From Sorangium cellulosum (GTDB lineage Bacteria > Myxococcota_A > Polyangia > Polyangiales > Polyangiaceae), in contig NZ_CP012670.1 in NCBI RefSeq assembly GCF_004135735.1, positions 248,001 through 312,000 on the forward strand: a stretch of 64,000 bases of DNA, in the 5' to 3' direction. Positions 37,446 to 46,970 of the stretch are shown here, piece after piece (position 1 is the first letter of the stretch; the number at the start of each line of letters is the position of its first letter). The notes beneath the pieces were generated by a model that made no database searches, was not told the origin of the DNA, and saw only the letters and a program-made list of their open reading frames with translations. The translations under genes were made by a program, and so were the position numbers.

Positions 37446-39290
37446 GTGATTCGAGCATTGGCAGTGAAGCGACATCTGTGGCGCGACCTGCGCCGAAGTC
37501 TGAATTACCTCTCTCCCCACCGCGGTCGAATCGCCCTTTGCGTCGGGCTCACGCTGGCGGCGAGCGTCCTGCCGGCGCTCGAGCCGCTCGCGCACCGCGC
37601 GATCTTCGATCGCATCGCGCAGGGCTCCGCCGCCCCCGCCGGCGAGGGCGTCCGCGCCGTCGCCCATGCGGCGCTCGCCCTCGGCGCGCTCGTCGTGGCG
37701 CGCCAGGTCCTCGAGGGCGCCGCCGCGGTCGTGCTCTGGCAGGTGCGGCTCCGCGTGAACCGCGCGCTGCTCGGGGACGCGACGGAGCGCCTGCGCGCGC
37801 TCCCCATCGCCTACCACCAGGGGCACGGCGTCGGCGAGCTGATGACTCGCCTGGATCGGGGCATCACCTCGCTCATGGACGGCCTCTCGTCCGTCGCCTT
37901 TCAGCTCATCCCCGCCGCGGTGTATCTCCTCGTCTCGCTCGGGGTCATGCTGGCGCTGAGCCCCCTGCTCGCGCTCGTCGCGATCGCGTTCATCGTGCCG
38001 CCGCTCCTCCTCGGCAGGGCCACGGCGGCGCGCCTGCTCGCGCGCGAGCGCGACGTGCTCGACCGGTGGTGCGAGATCTACAACCGGTTTCACCAGGTGC
38101 TCTCCGGGATCAGGACGGTGAAGGTCTTCGGCCGTGAGGCGGACGAGCACGACCGGTTCATGACCTCGGTCGCCGGGGCGCAGGGCGAGGTGCTGGCGAG
38201 CGTCCGGCTCCAGACGCGCCTCTCGGTGGCGCGGGGCGTCTGCATCAACGCAGGCCGCGTGGCGCTGCTCGGCCTGGGCGGCGTCCTCGTGCTGCGCGGG
38301 CAGATCGGGGTCGGCACCCTCGTGGCGTTCCTCGGCTATGTCGGCGGGCTCTACGGCCCGGCGCAGACGCTGCTCGGCCTCTACGAGACCGCGCGCCGCG
38401 CCGAGCTCGGCCTGGAGGCCGTCTTCGACGTGCTCGACGCCGAGGACGACGTCCCCGATCCGCCCGGCGCCTCGGCCCCGGCGCGCGTCGAGGGCGCGAT
38501 CGAGGTCGACCGGGTGAGCTTCTCGTACGCCCGCGCGGCCGACCGGGCCGTGCTCGAGGACGTCTCGCTCTCCATCCTTCCCGGGGAGCTCGTCGCCATC
38601 GTCGGGCCGAGCGGCGCGGGGAAGACCACGCTCGCCGACCTGCTCCTGCGCCTCTACGATCCCACCTGCGGGAGCATCCGGATCGACGGGCGCGACCTCC
38701 GGACGCTGCCGAAGCAGGCGCTCCGCCGGCACGTCGGGATCGTGACCCAGGAGGCGTTCCTCTTCGAGGACACGCTGGAGGCCAACATCCGTTACGGCTC
38801 CCCGGGCGCGACGCCCGACGAGGTCCGCGCGGCGGCCCGCGCCGCGAACGCCGCCCCGTTCATCGAGCGGCTGCCGCTCGGCTACGCGACGCGGGTCGGC
38901 CGCGGCGGCGTGCACCTCTCCGGCGGCGAGCGCCAGCGCGTCGCCATCGCGCGGACGCTGCTCAAGGCGCCCTCGATCGTGATCCTCGACGAGCCCACGA
39001 GCAGCCTCGACGTCGAGGGCGAGGCGGCCGTGCAGCGCGCCATCGAGCGGCTCGTCCAGGGCCGCACCACGCTGCTCATCGCGCACCGCCTCTCGACGAC
39101 CACGCGCGCCGATCGCGTGGTCGTGCTCGACCAGGGCCGCGTGGTCGAGCAGGGGCCGCCGGACGCGCTGCTCCGCCGCGGCGGCGTTTATCGTCGCATG
39201 ATGGATCTGTGGCGCGCCCAGGCGGCTGCCCCGAGGGGGCACGACCGCGCGGGGGCGCTCGCCGCGCAGCCGTCGCCCGAGTGCGCCTAG
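37446..39290 (+). CDS. ABC exporter, fused membrane and ATPase domains
   Basis: About 614 residues. A type I exporter membrane domain with six segments (about 15-305; LCVGLTLAASVLPALEPLAH, FQLIPAAVYLLVSLGVMLAL) is followed by a nucleotide-binding domain (about 345-580): Walker A VGPSGAGKTTLADLLL, Q loop TQEAFLFED, signature LSGGERQRVAIARTLL, Walker B IVILDEPTSS, and the H loop IAHRLST. The length and half-transporter layout match MsbA/lipid A or peptide exporters that act as homodimers. The start is uncertain: GTG at 37446 or GTG at 37464; the frame is open back to a TTG at 37383. No substrate clue comes from the neighbours. Confidence 0.92.
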   Translation: MIRALAVKRHLWRDLRRSLNYLSPHRGRIALCVGLTLAASVLPALEPLAHRAIFDRIAQGSAAPAGEGVRAVAHAALALGALVVARQVLEGAAAVVLWQVRLRVNRALLGDATERLRALPIAYHQGHGVGELMTRLDRGITSLMDGLSSVAFQLIPAAVYLLVSLGVMLALSPLLALVAIAFIVPPLLLGRATAARLLARERDVLDRWCEIYNRFHQVLSGIRTVKVFGREADEHDRFMTSVAGAQGEVLASVRLQTRLSVARGVCINAGRVALLGLGGVLVLRGQIGVGTLVAFLGYVGGLYGPAQTLLGLYETARRAELGLEAVFDVLDAEDDVPDPPGASAPARVEGAIEVDRVSFSYARAADRAVLEDVSLSILPGELVAIVGPSGAGKTTLADLLLRLYDPTCGSIRIDGRDLRTLPKQALRRHVGIVTQEAFLFEDTLEANIRYGSPGATPDEVRAAARAANAAPFIERLPLGYATRVGRGGVHLSGGERQRVAIARTLLKAPSIVILDEPTSSLDVEGEAAVQRAIERLVQGRTTLLIAHRLSTTTRADRVVVLDQGRVVEQGPPDALLRRGGVYRRMMDLWRAQAAAPRGHDRAGALAAQPSPECA

Positions 39291-39781
39291 CGCAGCGCGC
39301 CTGGCGCAGCGCGCCTGGTACGTTGTCCCCCAGGGACGGAGTCGCGGGGGCGAACCGGGCTTCGAGGAGACGGCTCTTCATGAGCTCGCTCGAGAGAGCC
39401 TGGAGTCGCTCCTCGCGCGCGCCCACGAGACTTGCGAGCGGCCGCTGCCCCGGCACATCGAACAGGCATTTCGACTGGCATTTCGCGGCTACCTGCGCCG
39501 CGGCGTCTCCGCGCACGGGTCTCTCCGGTTTCATTGCGATGCGCGCGGTCAGGGCCTCTTGACCGCTCTCTCCTGCGAGGGGCGCGGTGGGCCCCTGACG
39601 CGCCGGCCCGTTTGAAACAGCGCAGGATAACTACATGAATGCGGGAATATGGGATCAGATCGAGTCCCGTCTTTCGCGCTCCGGGCCTTCGTGCTTTAAT
39701 CCCGCCGTTCTTGGGAAGGTGCTTCCTGTTCAGCGCCTTATCCGGACGGACGGGACATCGACCACCTCAGGAGAGCTGCTT
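39291..39781. other. Intergenic region, no gene supported
   Basis: It begins with a 14-base direct repeat, GCGCAGCGCGCCTGG, copied immediately after the transporter stop. Reading frames through it lack domains. AGGAGAG at 39769-39775 is the ribosome site for the next gene; an in-frame ATG at 39635 would extend that protein but leave its export signal internal. Confidence 0.45.
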
Positions 39782-40915
39782 ATGAGCAAGGAACGAGATA
39801 CCGAGACCCAGGGCCCGTCGTTGAGGGGCGTCGACCGGCGGCAGGCCCTCCTGGGGCTGGGGGCGATCGCCGTCACCGTGTCGTGCGGGGATGGCGGCGA
39901 GTCGGGGCTGGGGACCGACCCCAGCGGCGCCGGAGGCTCTGGGGGCACCGGGGGCAGCGGGACCACTGGCTCGGGCATGGGAGGCTCTGGCGCTGGGGGC
40001 TCGGGGACGGGAGGCGGGGGGGCCGACCCCGCCACCACGACGGGCTCCGGCGCGGGCGGCGCGGACCCGAGCACCACCACGGCGGGCTCGGGCGGCTCAG
40101 GCGCGGGGGGCACCGACCCGGGCGCGGGAGGCATGGGAGGTGGTGGCAGCGGCGACGCCCTCACGCCGCCGCCGTTCGACGACGTGCCGACGTGCAGGGC
40201 GCTCAACAAGACGGACGGCGCCGGTCAGGGCCCCTTCTTCATTCACGAGCTCGAGAAGGACGACGACATCTCCCTGTTCCGGCAGGACATCCGTGGTCGC
40301 TACAATGAAGATGCAGCGCCCGGCGTGGAGATGCACCTCCATCTGCGCGTGCTCGACATGAGCAAGCCCGACTGCGATGGCACCGGCGTGGGCCTGGCCG
40401 ACGTGGACGTCTACATCTGGCACACGGACGGGCAGGGGTACTATAGCGGCTTCGGGGTCGAGGGGACCGCCACCGAGCAGAACCCCGACGCGCCGTACCG
40501 GGGCACGCCGAATCAGAACCATCTCGAGAACACCGACCGTTTCTGTCGCGGCATGCAGACCACGGACGCAAACGGGGTCGTCTCGTTCCGGAGCATCTTC
40601 CCCGGCTGGTACAACGGTCGCGACGTCCACATCCACTTCGTCTGCATGAAGAAGGGATCGGCGTCGAGGGGTCGCATGACGTACCAGGGGGGCGACCACA
40701 TCTTCACGACGCAGTTCTACTTCGAGCCCGAGTTCACCGACTCCGTTCATACCAAGTACGAGCCGTACAAGGCGCGCACCACCGGCAGCCTGGCGCAGAC
40801 GTACCAGGGATCCATCAAGGCCGACGAGCCCGGCAACAGCGGCCTCCGCGCCAAGGCATGGATGGAGGGGGACGTCGTGATCGCGCAGATGCAGATCGCG
40901 GTGAATCCGACGTAG
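39782..40915 (+). CDS. Intradiol dioxygenase-like Tat lipoprotein
   Basis: 377 residues. The N-terminus has a twin-arginine signal that is also a lipoprotein signal (DRRQALLGLGAIAVTVSC). A Gly/Ser/Thr-rich linker of about 80 residues follows (GGSGGTGGSGTTGSG and similar). The C-terminal domain (about 140-377) is of the intradiol ring-cleavage dioxygenase family: LADVDVYIWHTDGQGYYSGF (first iron Tyr) and FPGWYNGRDVHIHF (Tyr, His, His). So the four non-haem iron ligands Tyr-Tyr-His-His appear present. The family opens catechol rings; extracytoplasmic forms in other soil bacteria and fungi may act on lignin-derived or polyphenolic substrates (inference). Start: ATG with AGGAGAG upstream. Confidence 0.88.
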   Translation: MSKERDTETQGPSLRGVDRRQALLGLGAIAVTVSCGDGGESGLGTDPSGAGGSGGTGGSGTTGSGMGGSGAGGSGTGGGGADPATTTGSGAGGADPSTTTAGSGGSGAGGTDPGAGGMGGGGSGDALTPPPFDDVPTCRALNKTDGAGQGPFFIHELEKDDDISLFRQDIRGRYNEDAAPGVEMHLHLRVLDMSKPDCDGTGVGLADVDVYIWHTDGQGYYSGFGVEGTATEQNPDAPYRGTPNQNHLENTDRFCRGMQTTDANGVVSFRSIFPGWYNGRDVHIHFVCMKKGSASRGRMTYQGGDHIFTTQFYFEPEFTDSVHTKYEPYKARTTGSLAQTYQGSIKADEPGNSGLRAKAWMEGDVVIAQMQIAVNPT

Positions 40916-40949
40916 CGCTGACTCGAGGTCTCATCCCCTCGAATCCCCG

Positions 40950-40987
40950 GCGCCCCGCCCTTCACCAGGCGGGGCGCTTCTGTTTTA
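40950..40987 (+). terminator. Strong rho-independent terminator
   Basis: GCGCCCCGCC (40950-40959) and GGCGGGGCGC (40968-40977) form a perfect 10-bp stem with an 8-base loop, followed by TTCTGTTTTA. It lies 35 bases after the dioxygenase stop and is the clearest terminator in the window. Confidence 0.85.
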
Positions 40988-41197
40988 CGTGAACGTGAAC
41001 GTGGTCGTGGTCGTCAACGGCTCGGTCGTGAACGTGAACGTCACCCGGAAGTCGCCGCTCCCATTTCCCACGATATTTCAGCTTGGGTCTACCCCCATGC
41101 GCCTCGGCGCGGCCGCGTCGGCCATGGCGGTGGCGAGGAAGCTCGGGGGGCGAGGCCCCGCCGCCCGAGCTCGCCGGGGAGCTCGGGCCGCGCGCGG
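40988..41197 (-). other. Gap with a possible 3' gene remnant
   Basis: Between the terminator and glgC, a hexamer-rich stretch (GTGAACGTGAACGTGG...) on the minus strand reads NGSGDFRVTFTFTTEPLTTT and ends FTFT then TAA, with an in-frame stop 4 codons upstream. This could be the 3' end of a lost gene or a random repeat. No start or RNA feature supports a current gene. Confidence 0.3.
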
Positions 41198-42460
41198 TCA
41201 GATCACCGTGCCGGCGGGGACGACCGCGTCCTTCGGGATGACCACGACGCCCTCCCGGGCCGCGTAGTACTCGGCGTCGGTGTCCGGCCGATCGGGGATG
41301 TTGCGGATCACCACCCCCTCGCCGATGCGCGCGTTCTTGTCGATGATCGCGCCGTCGATCGCGCACCCGCGGCCGATCCCGATGGGCGGGAGATCCCCCG
41401 AGCCCTCGGGGGGGTTGGCGTGGAACAAGGCCTCGTAGTCCGCCCCCATCATGACGGTGTTCGACATCCGGACGTCGGGCCCGATCGAGGAGAGCTGCCC
41501 CACGACCGATCTCGTGATCCTCGAATCGACGATCCGGCTGCCCTCGGCGAGGATCACCTGGTCGAGGACCGAGCCGGCGGTGACGTGGGCCGGCGGGAAG
41601 AACTGCGGACGGGTGTAGATGGGCCGCTGCGGGTCGTAGAACGAGAATGGAGGGTTGGAGTCGGTGAGCGCGAGGCTCGCCTCGTAGAAGCTCCGGATCG
41701 TGCCGATGTCCTCCCAGTACCCGTCGAACGTGTACGTCACCATCCGGTGGGTGTCGAGCGCCCGCGGCAGGATGTGCTTGCCGAAGTCGGACGCGTCGTC
41801 GCGCTCGAGCATCTCGTAGAGCGCCTTCGCCCTGAAGATGTAGACGCCCATCGAGGCGAGCCACGGGTTCTTCGGGTCGGCGCTCTGCCGGACGCCGTCG
41901 AGCAGCTTCATGTCCTTCGGCTTCTCGACGAACTTGCGCACCCGCCCCCCGTCGTCCGTGTCCACGATGCCGAGCCGGGACACCTCGGCGGTCGGGACGG
42001 GGCGCACGGCGAGCGTGACGTCGGCCTGCATCCGGCGGTGGTGCTCGAGGAACGGCTCGTAATCCATGCGGTAGAGGTGGTCGCCGGAGAGGATCATCAC
42101 GTCGCGCGGGTTCGGCGACTTGACCTCGCCGAGCTGCTTGCGGACCGCGTCGGCGGTGCCCTGGTACCAGTCGCTGTGGGTCGGCGTCTGCTCGGCGGCG
42201 AGGATCTGCACCGCGCCGGCGGAGAAGACGTCGAATCGATACGTCTGCGTGATGTGGTTGTGCAGCGAGACGGAGTTGTACTGCGTGAGGATGTGGATGC
42301 GGTGGAAGCCCGAGTTGAGGCAGTTGCTGATCGGGATGTCGACCAGGCGGTACTTGCCGCCCGTCGGCACGGCTGGCTTCGAGCGCAGCTTGGTCAGCGG
42401 GTAGAGTCGGCTCCCGACGCCTCCGCCCAGGATCAAGACCACCACGTCGTTGTGCTTCAC
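41198..42460 (-). CDS. glgC: Glucose-1-phosphate adenylyltransferase
   Basis: 420 residues, standard length for bacterial GlgC. The N-terminal nucleotidyltransferase domain carries LILGGGVGSRLYPLTKLRSK, PTGGKYRLVDIPISNCLNSG, DWYQGTADAVRKQL, SGDHLYRMDY (catalytic Asp) and FVEKPKD; the sugar site is in YWEDIGTIRSFYEASLAL. The C-terminal left-handed beta-helix (about 300-420) has hexapeptide-like repeats (VLDQVILAEGSRIVDSRITR). It makes ADP-glucose from ATP and glucose-1-phosphate, the regulated first step of glycogen synthesis. Start ATG at 42460 (MKHNDVVVLI). No other glg gene is adjacent, so it is unlinked here. Confidence 0.96.
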   Translation of the reverse strand: MKHNDVVVLILGGGVGSRLYPLTKLRSKPAVPTGGKYRLVDIPISNCLNSGFHRIHILTQYNSVSLHNHITQTYRFDVFSAGAVQILAAEQTPTHSDWYQGTADAVRKQLGEVKSPNPRDVMILSGDHLYRMDYEPFLEHHRRMQADVTLAVRPVPTAEVSRLGIVDTDDGGRVRKFVEKPKDMKLLDGVRQSADPKNPWLASMGVYIFRAKALYEMLERDDASDFGKHILPRALDTHRMVTYTFDGYWEDIGTIRSFYEASLALTDSNPPFSFYDPQRPIYTRPQFFPPAHVTAGSVLDQVILAEGSRIVDSRITRSVVGQLSSIGPDVRMSNTVMMGADYEALFHANPPEGSGDLPPIGIGRGCAIDGAIIDKNARIGEGVVIRNIPDRPDTDAEYYAAREGVVVIPKDAVVPAGTVI

Positions 42461-42779
42461 GCGGACCTCCGCAAGATGATAGGGGGGATGGCTCGACGCC
42501 CCCCGGCGAGGGGCACCGCAAGACTAGCCGAGCATCGCAACGGGTCGAGGCGATTGCAACCGGTTCGGCGGCGGCGCGCGCCCCGCCTCCTCGGCGATCA
42601 CAGCAGCCACAGCAGCGGCGCAGTCCCCGGGCCCGGGGCGGCGAACGAGCCAGGGCGCGCGTGCTGCGGAGATCGCCCCGCGCCGCGAGCATGGCTGTCC
42701 GGGAAAACGGCCCGTTCGACGAGCTCGTCACGCGCCGCGCGCGATCCGGAGACGGCGTCGGGCTCGGCCGTGCCTCCGG
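42461..42779. other. Intergenic region, no gene supported
   Basis: It holds the upstream region of glgC and the end of the addB-like gene, both on the minus strand. Nothing else is evident. Confidence 0.4.
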
Positions 42780-45700
42780 TCACGCGAGCCGGCGGAGCTG
42801 CTCCAGCCGGCGCCGTGGCTCGACGTCGCGCCGCTTGATCTTGCCGGTCCTGAGCTCCTCGTATGGCCCGCACACCGGCCGGTAGTCGCACTGCGCGCAC
42901 GCGCCCTCGGCCGGCAGCGGCAGGAGCGCCGCCCTGTCGATCGCCTCGCCGATGATCCCGGCCACCTGCGCGGCCGCCTCCCGCGCCCGCGCGTCCAGGT
43001 AGATCGGCACCTCGGTGAACCCGCCGGCCGAGGTGCAGTAGTAGAGGCGCCCGGACTCGACCTGCGTGCCCGGCGGCATCAGCTTCTCCAGCGCGAGCGC
43101 GTAGAGCACCGGCTGGAGCGCCCCGCCGCCGCTCACCACCGCGTCGCGCGGGGCGCGGGCCTTGCCGGTCTTGTAGTCGGTCGCCCGCATCGCGCCCCAC
43201 ACGCTCCGCTCGACCAGATCGATCGACCCCCGGAGCTTCACGCCGCAGTCGAGCTCGACCGGCTCGTCCGAGCTCGCCGGATCGCGGGCGAGGCGGCGCG
43301 GCAGCCCGAACGACATCTCGAAGTGGATCGGCTCCCAGTCGCGGTCCTCGGCCGCCCGCCGCAGCCACTCGCGCAGGTCGGCCCGCACCGACGCGATGCC
43401 GTCGTCCCACACGCGCTGGATGGCCGGCGCGAGCTCGTCCGCGTAGCGGGCGGCGACCCGGTCGAGGGCCCGGTCGAGCTCGGCCCGCGCCCGGTCGAGC
43501 GACGACGGGCCGAGCGGCAGCTCGCCCGCGTCGCGCAGCGCGACCAGCACCTCGTAGAGCACGTCGTGCACGAGCCGGCCGCGCTGGAGCGGGTCGAGCT
43601 CCTCGATCGCCTCGGGCTCCGGGCGCGGCGCGAGCCGGTGCACGGCGTAGAGGAAGAACCGGTACGGGCACGCGGCGAAGTGCTGGAGCGCGGTCGGCGA
43701 GAACGAGCGCCGCGCGAACGCGTGCTTCGCGAGCGCCTCGCGCGCGGCCGCGACCGGCTTGAACAGGCCGTCGGCGCTCGTCCAGCCCGGGATCCAGCGC
43801 CGCGCCCGGAACCGGAGCGCCCGCGCCAGGTGGGGGTTCGCGCCGAGCAGGTAGCGCGCGGTGCCGACGGTCCGCTCCTCGGGCAGGCTGAAGAGCGTCT
43901 CGAGGAGCGCGAGGTCGTGCTCGGCCGCGTCGATGGCGTCCTCGGGCCGCGCGGGGGCGGGCCAGCCGATGCGCGCGGCGCCGCCCTGCTCGGCGCGGCG
44001 CTCGAGCTCGCCGAAGCCGGGGAGCCGCCCCTCGGCCGCGCGCAGGAGCTCGAGCCCGTAGAACGACGGCACCCGCGGCCGCGACTGGTCCATGTCGACG
44101 CGCGGGTACGACACGACGAGCCTCTGCCGGGCGGCGCCCACCGCGAGCCGGAGGGCGAGCCGCTCGCGCGCCACCCGGTCGTCGCTCGTGTCGAGCCGGG
44201 CCGCGCCCGCCGAGATGGCCCGGCGGAGCGCGTCGCGGAGGATCGGGTCCTCGGTGACCTTCTGCGGGAAGATGCGCTCGGCGAGCCCGGGCACGAAGAC
44301 CACGTCGAAGGCGCGCCCGCGGGCGGCCTCGATCGGCGCCACGAACAGGCGTCCGTCGCGGCGGGCGCCCGGGGGCAGCACGAGGTTCGTGAGCCGGTGC
44401 GCGAGGCAGAGGCGCACCTCGCCGAGGTCCACCGGGCCGACGTCGGCCATCGGCGAGAGCTCCGCGAGCACGGCGAGCACCCGCTCCGGGCGCCGGAGCG
44501 CGCGCGTCGCGAGCGCCGACAGCTTGCGCTGCCACGCGCCCCAGGTGGCGCGCTCCCCCGGGGCCGGCAGCGCCGCGAGCAGCGGCAGCGCGAAGCCGCG
44601 CAGCGCCGCGAGGTCGGCGAGCGTGCGCGTGATGCGCGCGACGTCGCGCTCCTCCGAGGCGCGCGCGAGGGCCTGCCGGAGGTCCCGCTCGAAGCCCGAG
44701 AGCCGCGCCTCCCAGCGATCGATGCCGCCGATCACCGCGGCGTCGACGAGGATGCGCTCCCAGCGCCGCGGGGCGCGCAGGGTGCCGTCGTGCACCGGGG
44801 CCACGGGGTCCGGGCTCTCCGGATCGGGGTGCATGCCGGCGGGATCGGGGCCGTCTTTTTCTGGAACGTGGCCTTGTTTGTCTGGATATCGGCCGTCTTT
44901 TTCCGGAACGTGGCCTTGTTTGTCTGGATATCGGCCGTCTTTTTCTGGAACGTGGCCTTGTTTGTCTGGATCCAGGCTGTTTTTTTCTTGAATGCGGCCG
45001 TGTTTCTCTTGATATCGGCCATGGTTCTCTGAATCTTGGCCGTTGTTCTCTGGAACGCGGCCGTTTTTTGCTGGATCCGGGCCGTTTTTCGCGGGATCGG
45101 GGCCCCGGCTCGCCGCGCCGGGCGCGTCGCCGTCCCGGCGCGCGTCGCGACGACCGAGCGCGTCGTCCTCGTCGAGCGCGTCGTCCTCGTCGAGCGCGTC
45201 GTCGCCGCGAAGGCCGCCGCGCAGGAGCTCGGGGAAGAGATCGTCGTCCGGCGGCACCCAGCGATCGGCCTCGGGCGCGGCCGGCGGCGGCTCGCCGGCG
45301 GGCGTCGCGTCGGGCACCTGCCCGAGCGAGAGGTACTCGGCGAAGCGCGACGCCGAGAGGTGCTCGGCCGCGCACGCGAGCAGCGCGAGCAGCGCGCGGC
45401 CCGCCGGATCGGGCTGGACCGTGCCCTGCGCGAAGTACGCCGGGATCCCGGCCCGGCGCAGCGCCTCGACGAGGTGCGCGCGGTACTGCTCGGGCGCGCG
45501 CAGGAGGATCGCCATCCGCTCGAACGGCACGCCGCGGCCGGCCTCGCGCAGCGCGATGCGCGCGATCTCGACGCACTCGCGGCTCTCTCCGGGCGCGGAG
45601 AGCATCTCGACCTCGTCGCCGAGCCCGGGCGCCTCGTCGGCCAGCGGGTCGAACAGGTGCTCCTGCAGGCGCGCCAGCGAGGTGCTGGGCGCGGACGGCG

Positions 45701-46604
45701 GCGGCGCGCCGTCCTCCGCGCCGTCGGCCGCGTCGCCCGTGTCGGCCGCGTCGCCCGCGTCGCCCGCGCCGCCGCCGTCGTGCGCGGCCGAGACCGCGGT
45801 GAGCGCGATGCGCCGAGGCGGCGACCGGAGCGCGGCCTCGAGGTGGCGCAGCGACGCGGCGTCGCCCGCGGGGACGGTGGCGAGCGCGTCGGGCGAGCGC
45901 GCGGCCACGGCCTCGAGGAGCTCGCGCTCCAGCTCGCACTGCACCGGCACGTCGAGCAGGAGCAGCGGCAGCCCGAGCAGCGGGTGGGCGCTCCGCGGGT
46001 CGCCGTCGTCCTCGGCGCGGGCGCGCTCGGCCGCGAGGCGCAGGACGAGCGCGCGGTCGGCGAGGCCGGCCTCGTCGAGGGCGGCCTCGAAGGCGTGACC
46101 GATGCGGTCGAGGTTGGCGGGCGCGAGGGCGTCGGGCGCGACGCCGGCGAGCCGCGCCTCCTCGAGCGTGCGCGCGACGGCGCGCGGCAGCCCGGGCCGG
46201 TCCGCGACGCGGGCGAAGCGGCCGAGCAGCCCGTCCTCCGCGAGGCCGTCGATGGCGCGCGCGCAGAGCGCCTCGATCGCGAGCGCGCTGGCCGGGACGA
46301 GGCCGCGCGCGGCGAGCCCGGGCATGGCGAGCGCGGCGGCGAGGCGCGGCAGGGTGAGCCGGTGCCAGCCGAAGACGGCGCGGCGGCCGCGGATGGCCGA
46401 GCGGGCGAGCTCGTTCACGGCCTCGACCGAGGCGCCGACGAGGAGCACGCGCTCGGCGGGGCGCCGGCGGCGCAGCCAGGCCACGGCCCGATCGAGGCGG
46501 GCGGCGGCGCTGGAGGAGGTGATGAGGGCGTGGGGCACGAGGTCGCGGGGGCGGAAGCGGCGGAGGCCGGAGGAGGCCGGGGGAGGCCGGGGAGGCCGCT
46601 GCAC
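42780..46604 (-). CDS. AddB-like helicase-nuclease with internal repeat array
   Basis: Up to 1274 residues; the start may instead be the GTG at 46538 (VPHALITSSSAAARLDRAVA), since the first 22 residues are Pro/Arg-rich. It is an AddB/RecB-type exonuclease: a degraded UvrD-like helicase half (about 30-900; VLLVGASVEAVNELARSAIR, GRAFDVVFVPGLAERIFP) and a C-terminal PD-(D/E)XK nuclease (about 990-1270) with FSPTALQHFAACPYRFFLY, LQRGRLVHDVLYEVL and the catalytic ATDYKTGK. Cys in AACPYRF and in CAQCDYRPVC form the expected iron-sulfur ligands. Such enzymes process double-strand breaks for recombination with AddA, but no addA gene is adjacent. At about residues 501-585 a heptapeptide array interrupts it, lower in GC than the rest of the gene. 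Confidence 0.85.
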   Translation of the reverse strand: MQRPPRPPPASSGLRRFRPRDLVPHALITSSSAAARLDRAVAWLRRRRPAERVLLVGASVEAVNELARSAIRGRRAVFGWHRLTLPRLAAALAMPGLAARGLVPASALAIEALCARAIDGLAEDGLLGRFARVADRPGLPRAVARTLEEARLAGVAPDALAPANLDRIGHAFEAALDEAGLADRALVLRLAAERARAEDDGDPRSAHPLLGLPLLLLDVPVQCELERELLEAVAARSPDALATVPAGDAASLRHLEAALRSPPRRIALTAVSAAHDGGGAGDAGDAADTGDAADGAEDGAPPPSAPSTSLARLQEHLFDPLADEAPGLGDEVEMLSAPGESRECVEIARIALREAGRGVPFERMAILLRAPEQYRAHLVEALRRAGIPAYFAQGTVQPDPAGRALLALLACAAEHLSASRFAEYLSLGQVPDATPAGEPPPAAPEADRWVPPDDDLFPELLRGGLRGDDALDEDDALDEDDALGRRDARRDGDAPGAASRGPDPAKNGPDPAKNGRVPENNGQDSENHGRYQEKHGRIQEKNSLDPDKQGHVPEKDGRYPDKQGHVPEKDGRYPDKQGHVPEKDGPDPAGMHPDPESPDPVAPVHDGTLRAPRRWERILVDAAVIGGIDRWEARLSGFERDLRQALARASEERDVARITRTLADLAALRGFALPLLAALPAPGERATWGAWQRKLSALATRALRRPERVLAVLAELSPMADVGPVDLGEVRLCLAHRLTNLVLPPGARRDGRLFVAPIEAARGRAFDVVFVPGLAERIFPQKVTEDPILRDALRRAISAGAARLDTSDDRVARERLALRLAVGAARQRLVVSYPRVDMDQSRPRVPSFYGLELLRAAEGRLPGFGELERRAEQGGAARIGWPAPARPEDAIDAAEHDLALLETLFSLPEERTVGTARYLLGANPHLARALRFRARRWIPGWTSADGLFKPVAAAREALAKHAFARRSFSPTALQHFAACPYRFFLYAVHRLAPRPEPEAIEELDPLQRGRLVHDVLYEVLVALRDAGELPLGPSSLDRARAELDRALDRVAARYADELAPAIQRVWDDGIASVRADLREWLRRAAEDRDWEPIHFEMSFGLPRRLARDPASSDEPVELDCGVKLRGSIDLVERSVWGAMRATDYKTGKARAPRDAVVSGGGALQPVLYALALEKLMPPGTQVESGRLYYCTSAGGFTEVPIYLDARAREAAAQVAGIIGEAIDRAALLPLPAEGACAQCDYRPVCGPYEELRTGKIKRRDVEPRRRLEQLRRLA
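44838..45104 (-). repeat. 21-bp tandem repeat array inside the addB-like gene
   Basis: Twelve complete 21-base units and a partial one encode heptapeptides of the form G-x-x-P/Q-D/E-K/N-x (GPDPAKN, GRVPENN, GRYQEKH, GHVPEKD, GRYPDKQ). The last six are near-identical in an alternating GHVPEKD/GRYPDKQ pair, showing recent 42-base amplification. The plus strand is T-rich here, unlike the flanks. The reading frame is kept through the array. Confidence 0.9.
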
Positions 46605-46832
46605 CAGGGTGCGGTCCGGCGGAGGTGTGGTGGAGTGTGAAGCAGAACGGAGGGGGAGGGAACCCGCCGCCGAGCAGGACGGCGCTGGCGCGGGGCCGGC
46701 CGAGGCGGCCGGGGTCGGGCCGGTCGAGGCCGCCGGCTCCTGGCCAGGCTTACTGGGCGGAGGCCCGCGAGCTGCTTGGCCCCGGCGGCTGCTCCGCGTA
46801 CGCTACGTTACCACGCGCGAGATCCCCCACCT
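46393..46832. repeat. Duplicated segment, addB 5' end and upstream (parental copy)
   Basis: This stretch, covering the first about 70 codons of the addB-like gene and 230 bases before it, reappears at 50164-50580 in the same orientation with small indels and scattered substitutions. Shared landmarks include GATGGCCGAGCGGGCGAGCT, GTGTGAAGCAGAACGGAGG and CTGCTCCGCGTACG. The copies end near CACGCGCGAGATC. Confidence 0.85.
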
Positions 46833-46970
46833 CGTCGATCGAGCATGCACACGCGAGCTTCGCCCTGGTTCCGACCGCACGAGAGCGATATCCTGGATGC
46901 AGTCTGCGCGGCTCGGCGGACCGGAGCGCCGGCGGCCGAACGGCCGGAGTACGTGCTCATGCAGCAGCCT

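Noticed and set aside
44838..45104. Possible CRISPR array in the addB-like gene
   Set aside because: Units are 21 bases, contiguous and in frame with the protein.
42780..46604. Long plus-strand frames across the addB-like gene
   Set aside because: They are shadows; the minus strand has the nuclease motifs, iron-sulfur cysteines and consistent third-position GC.
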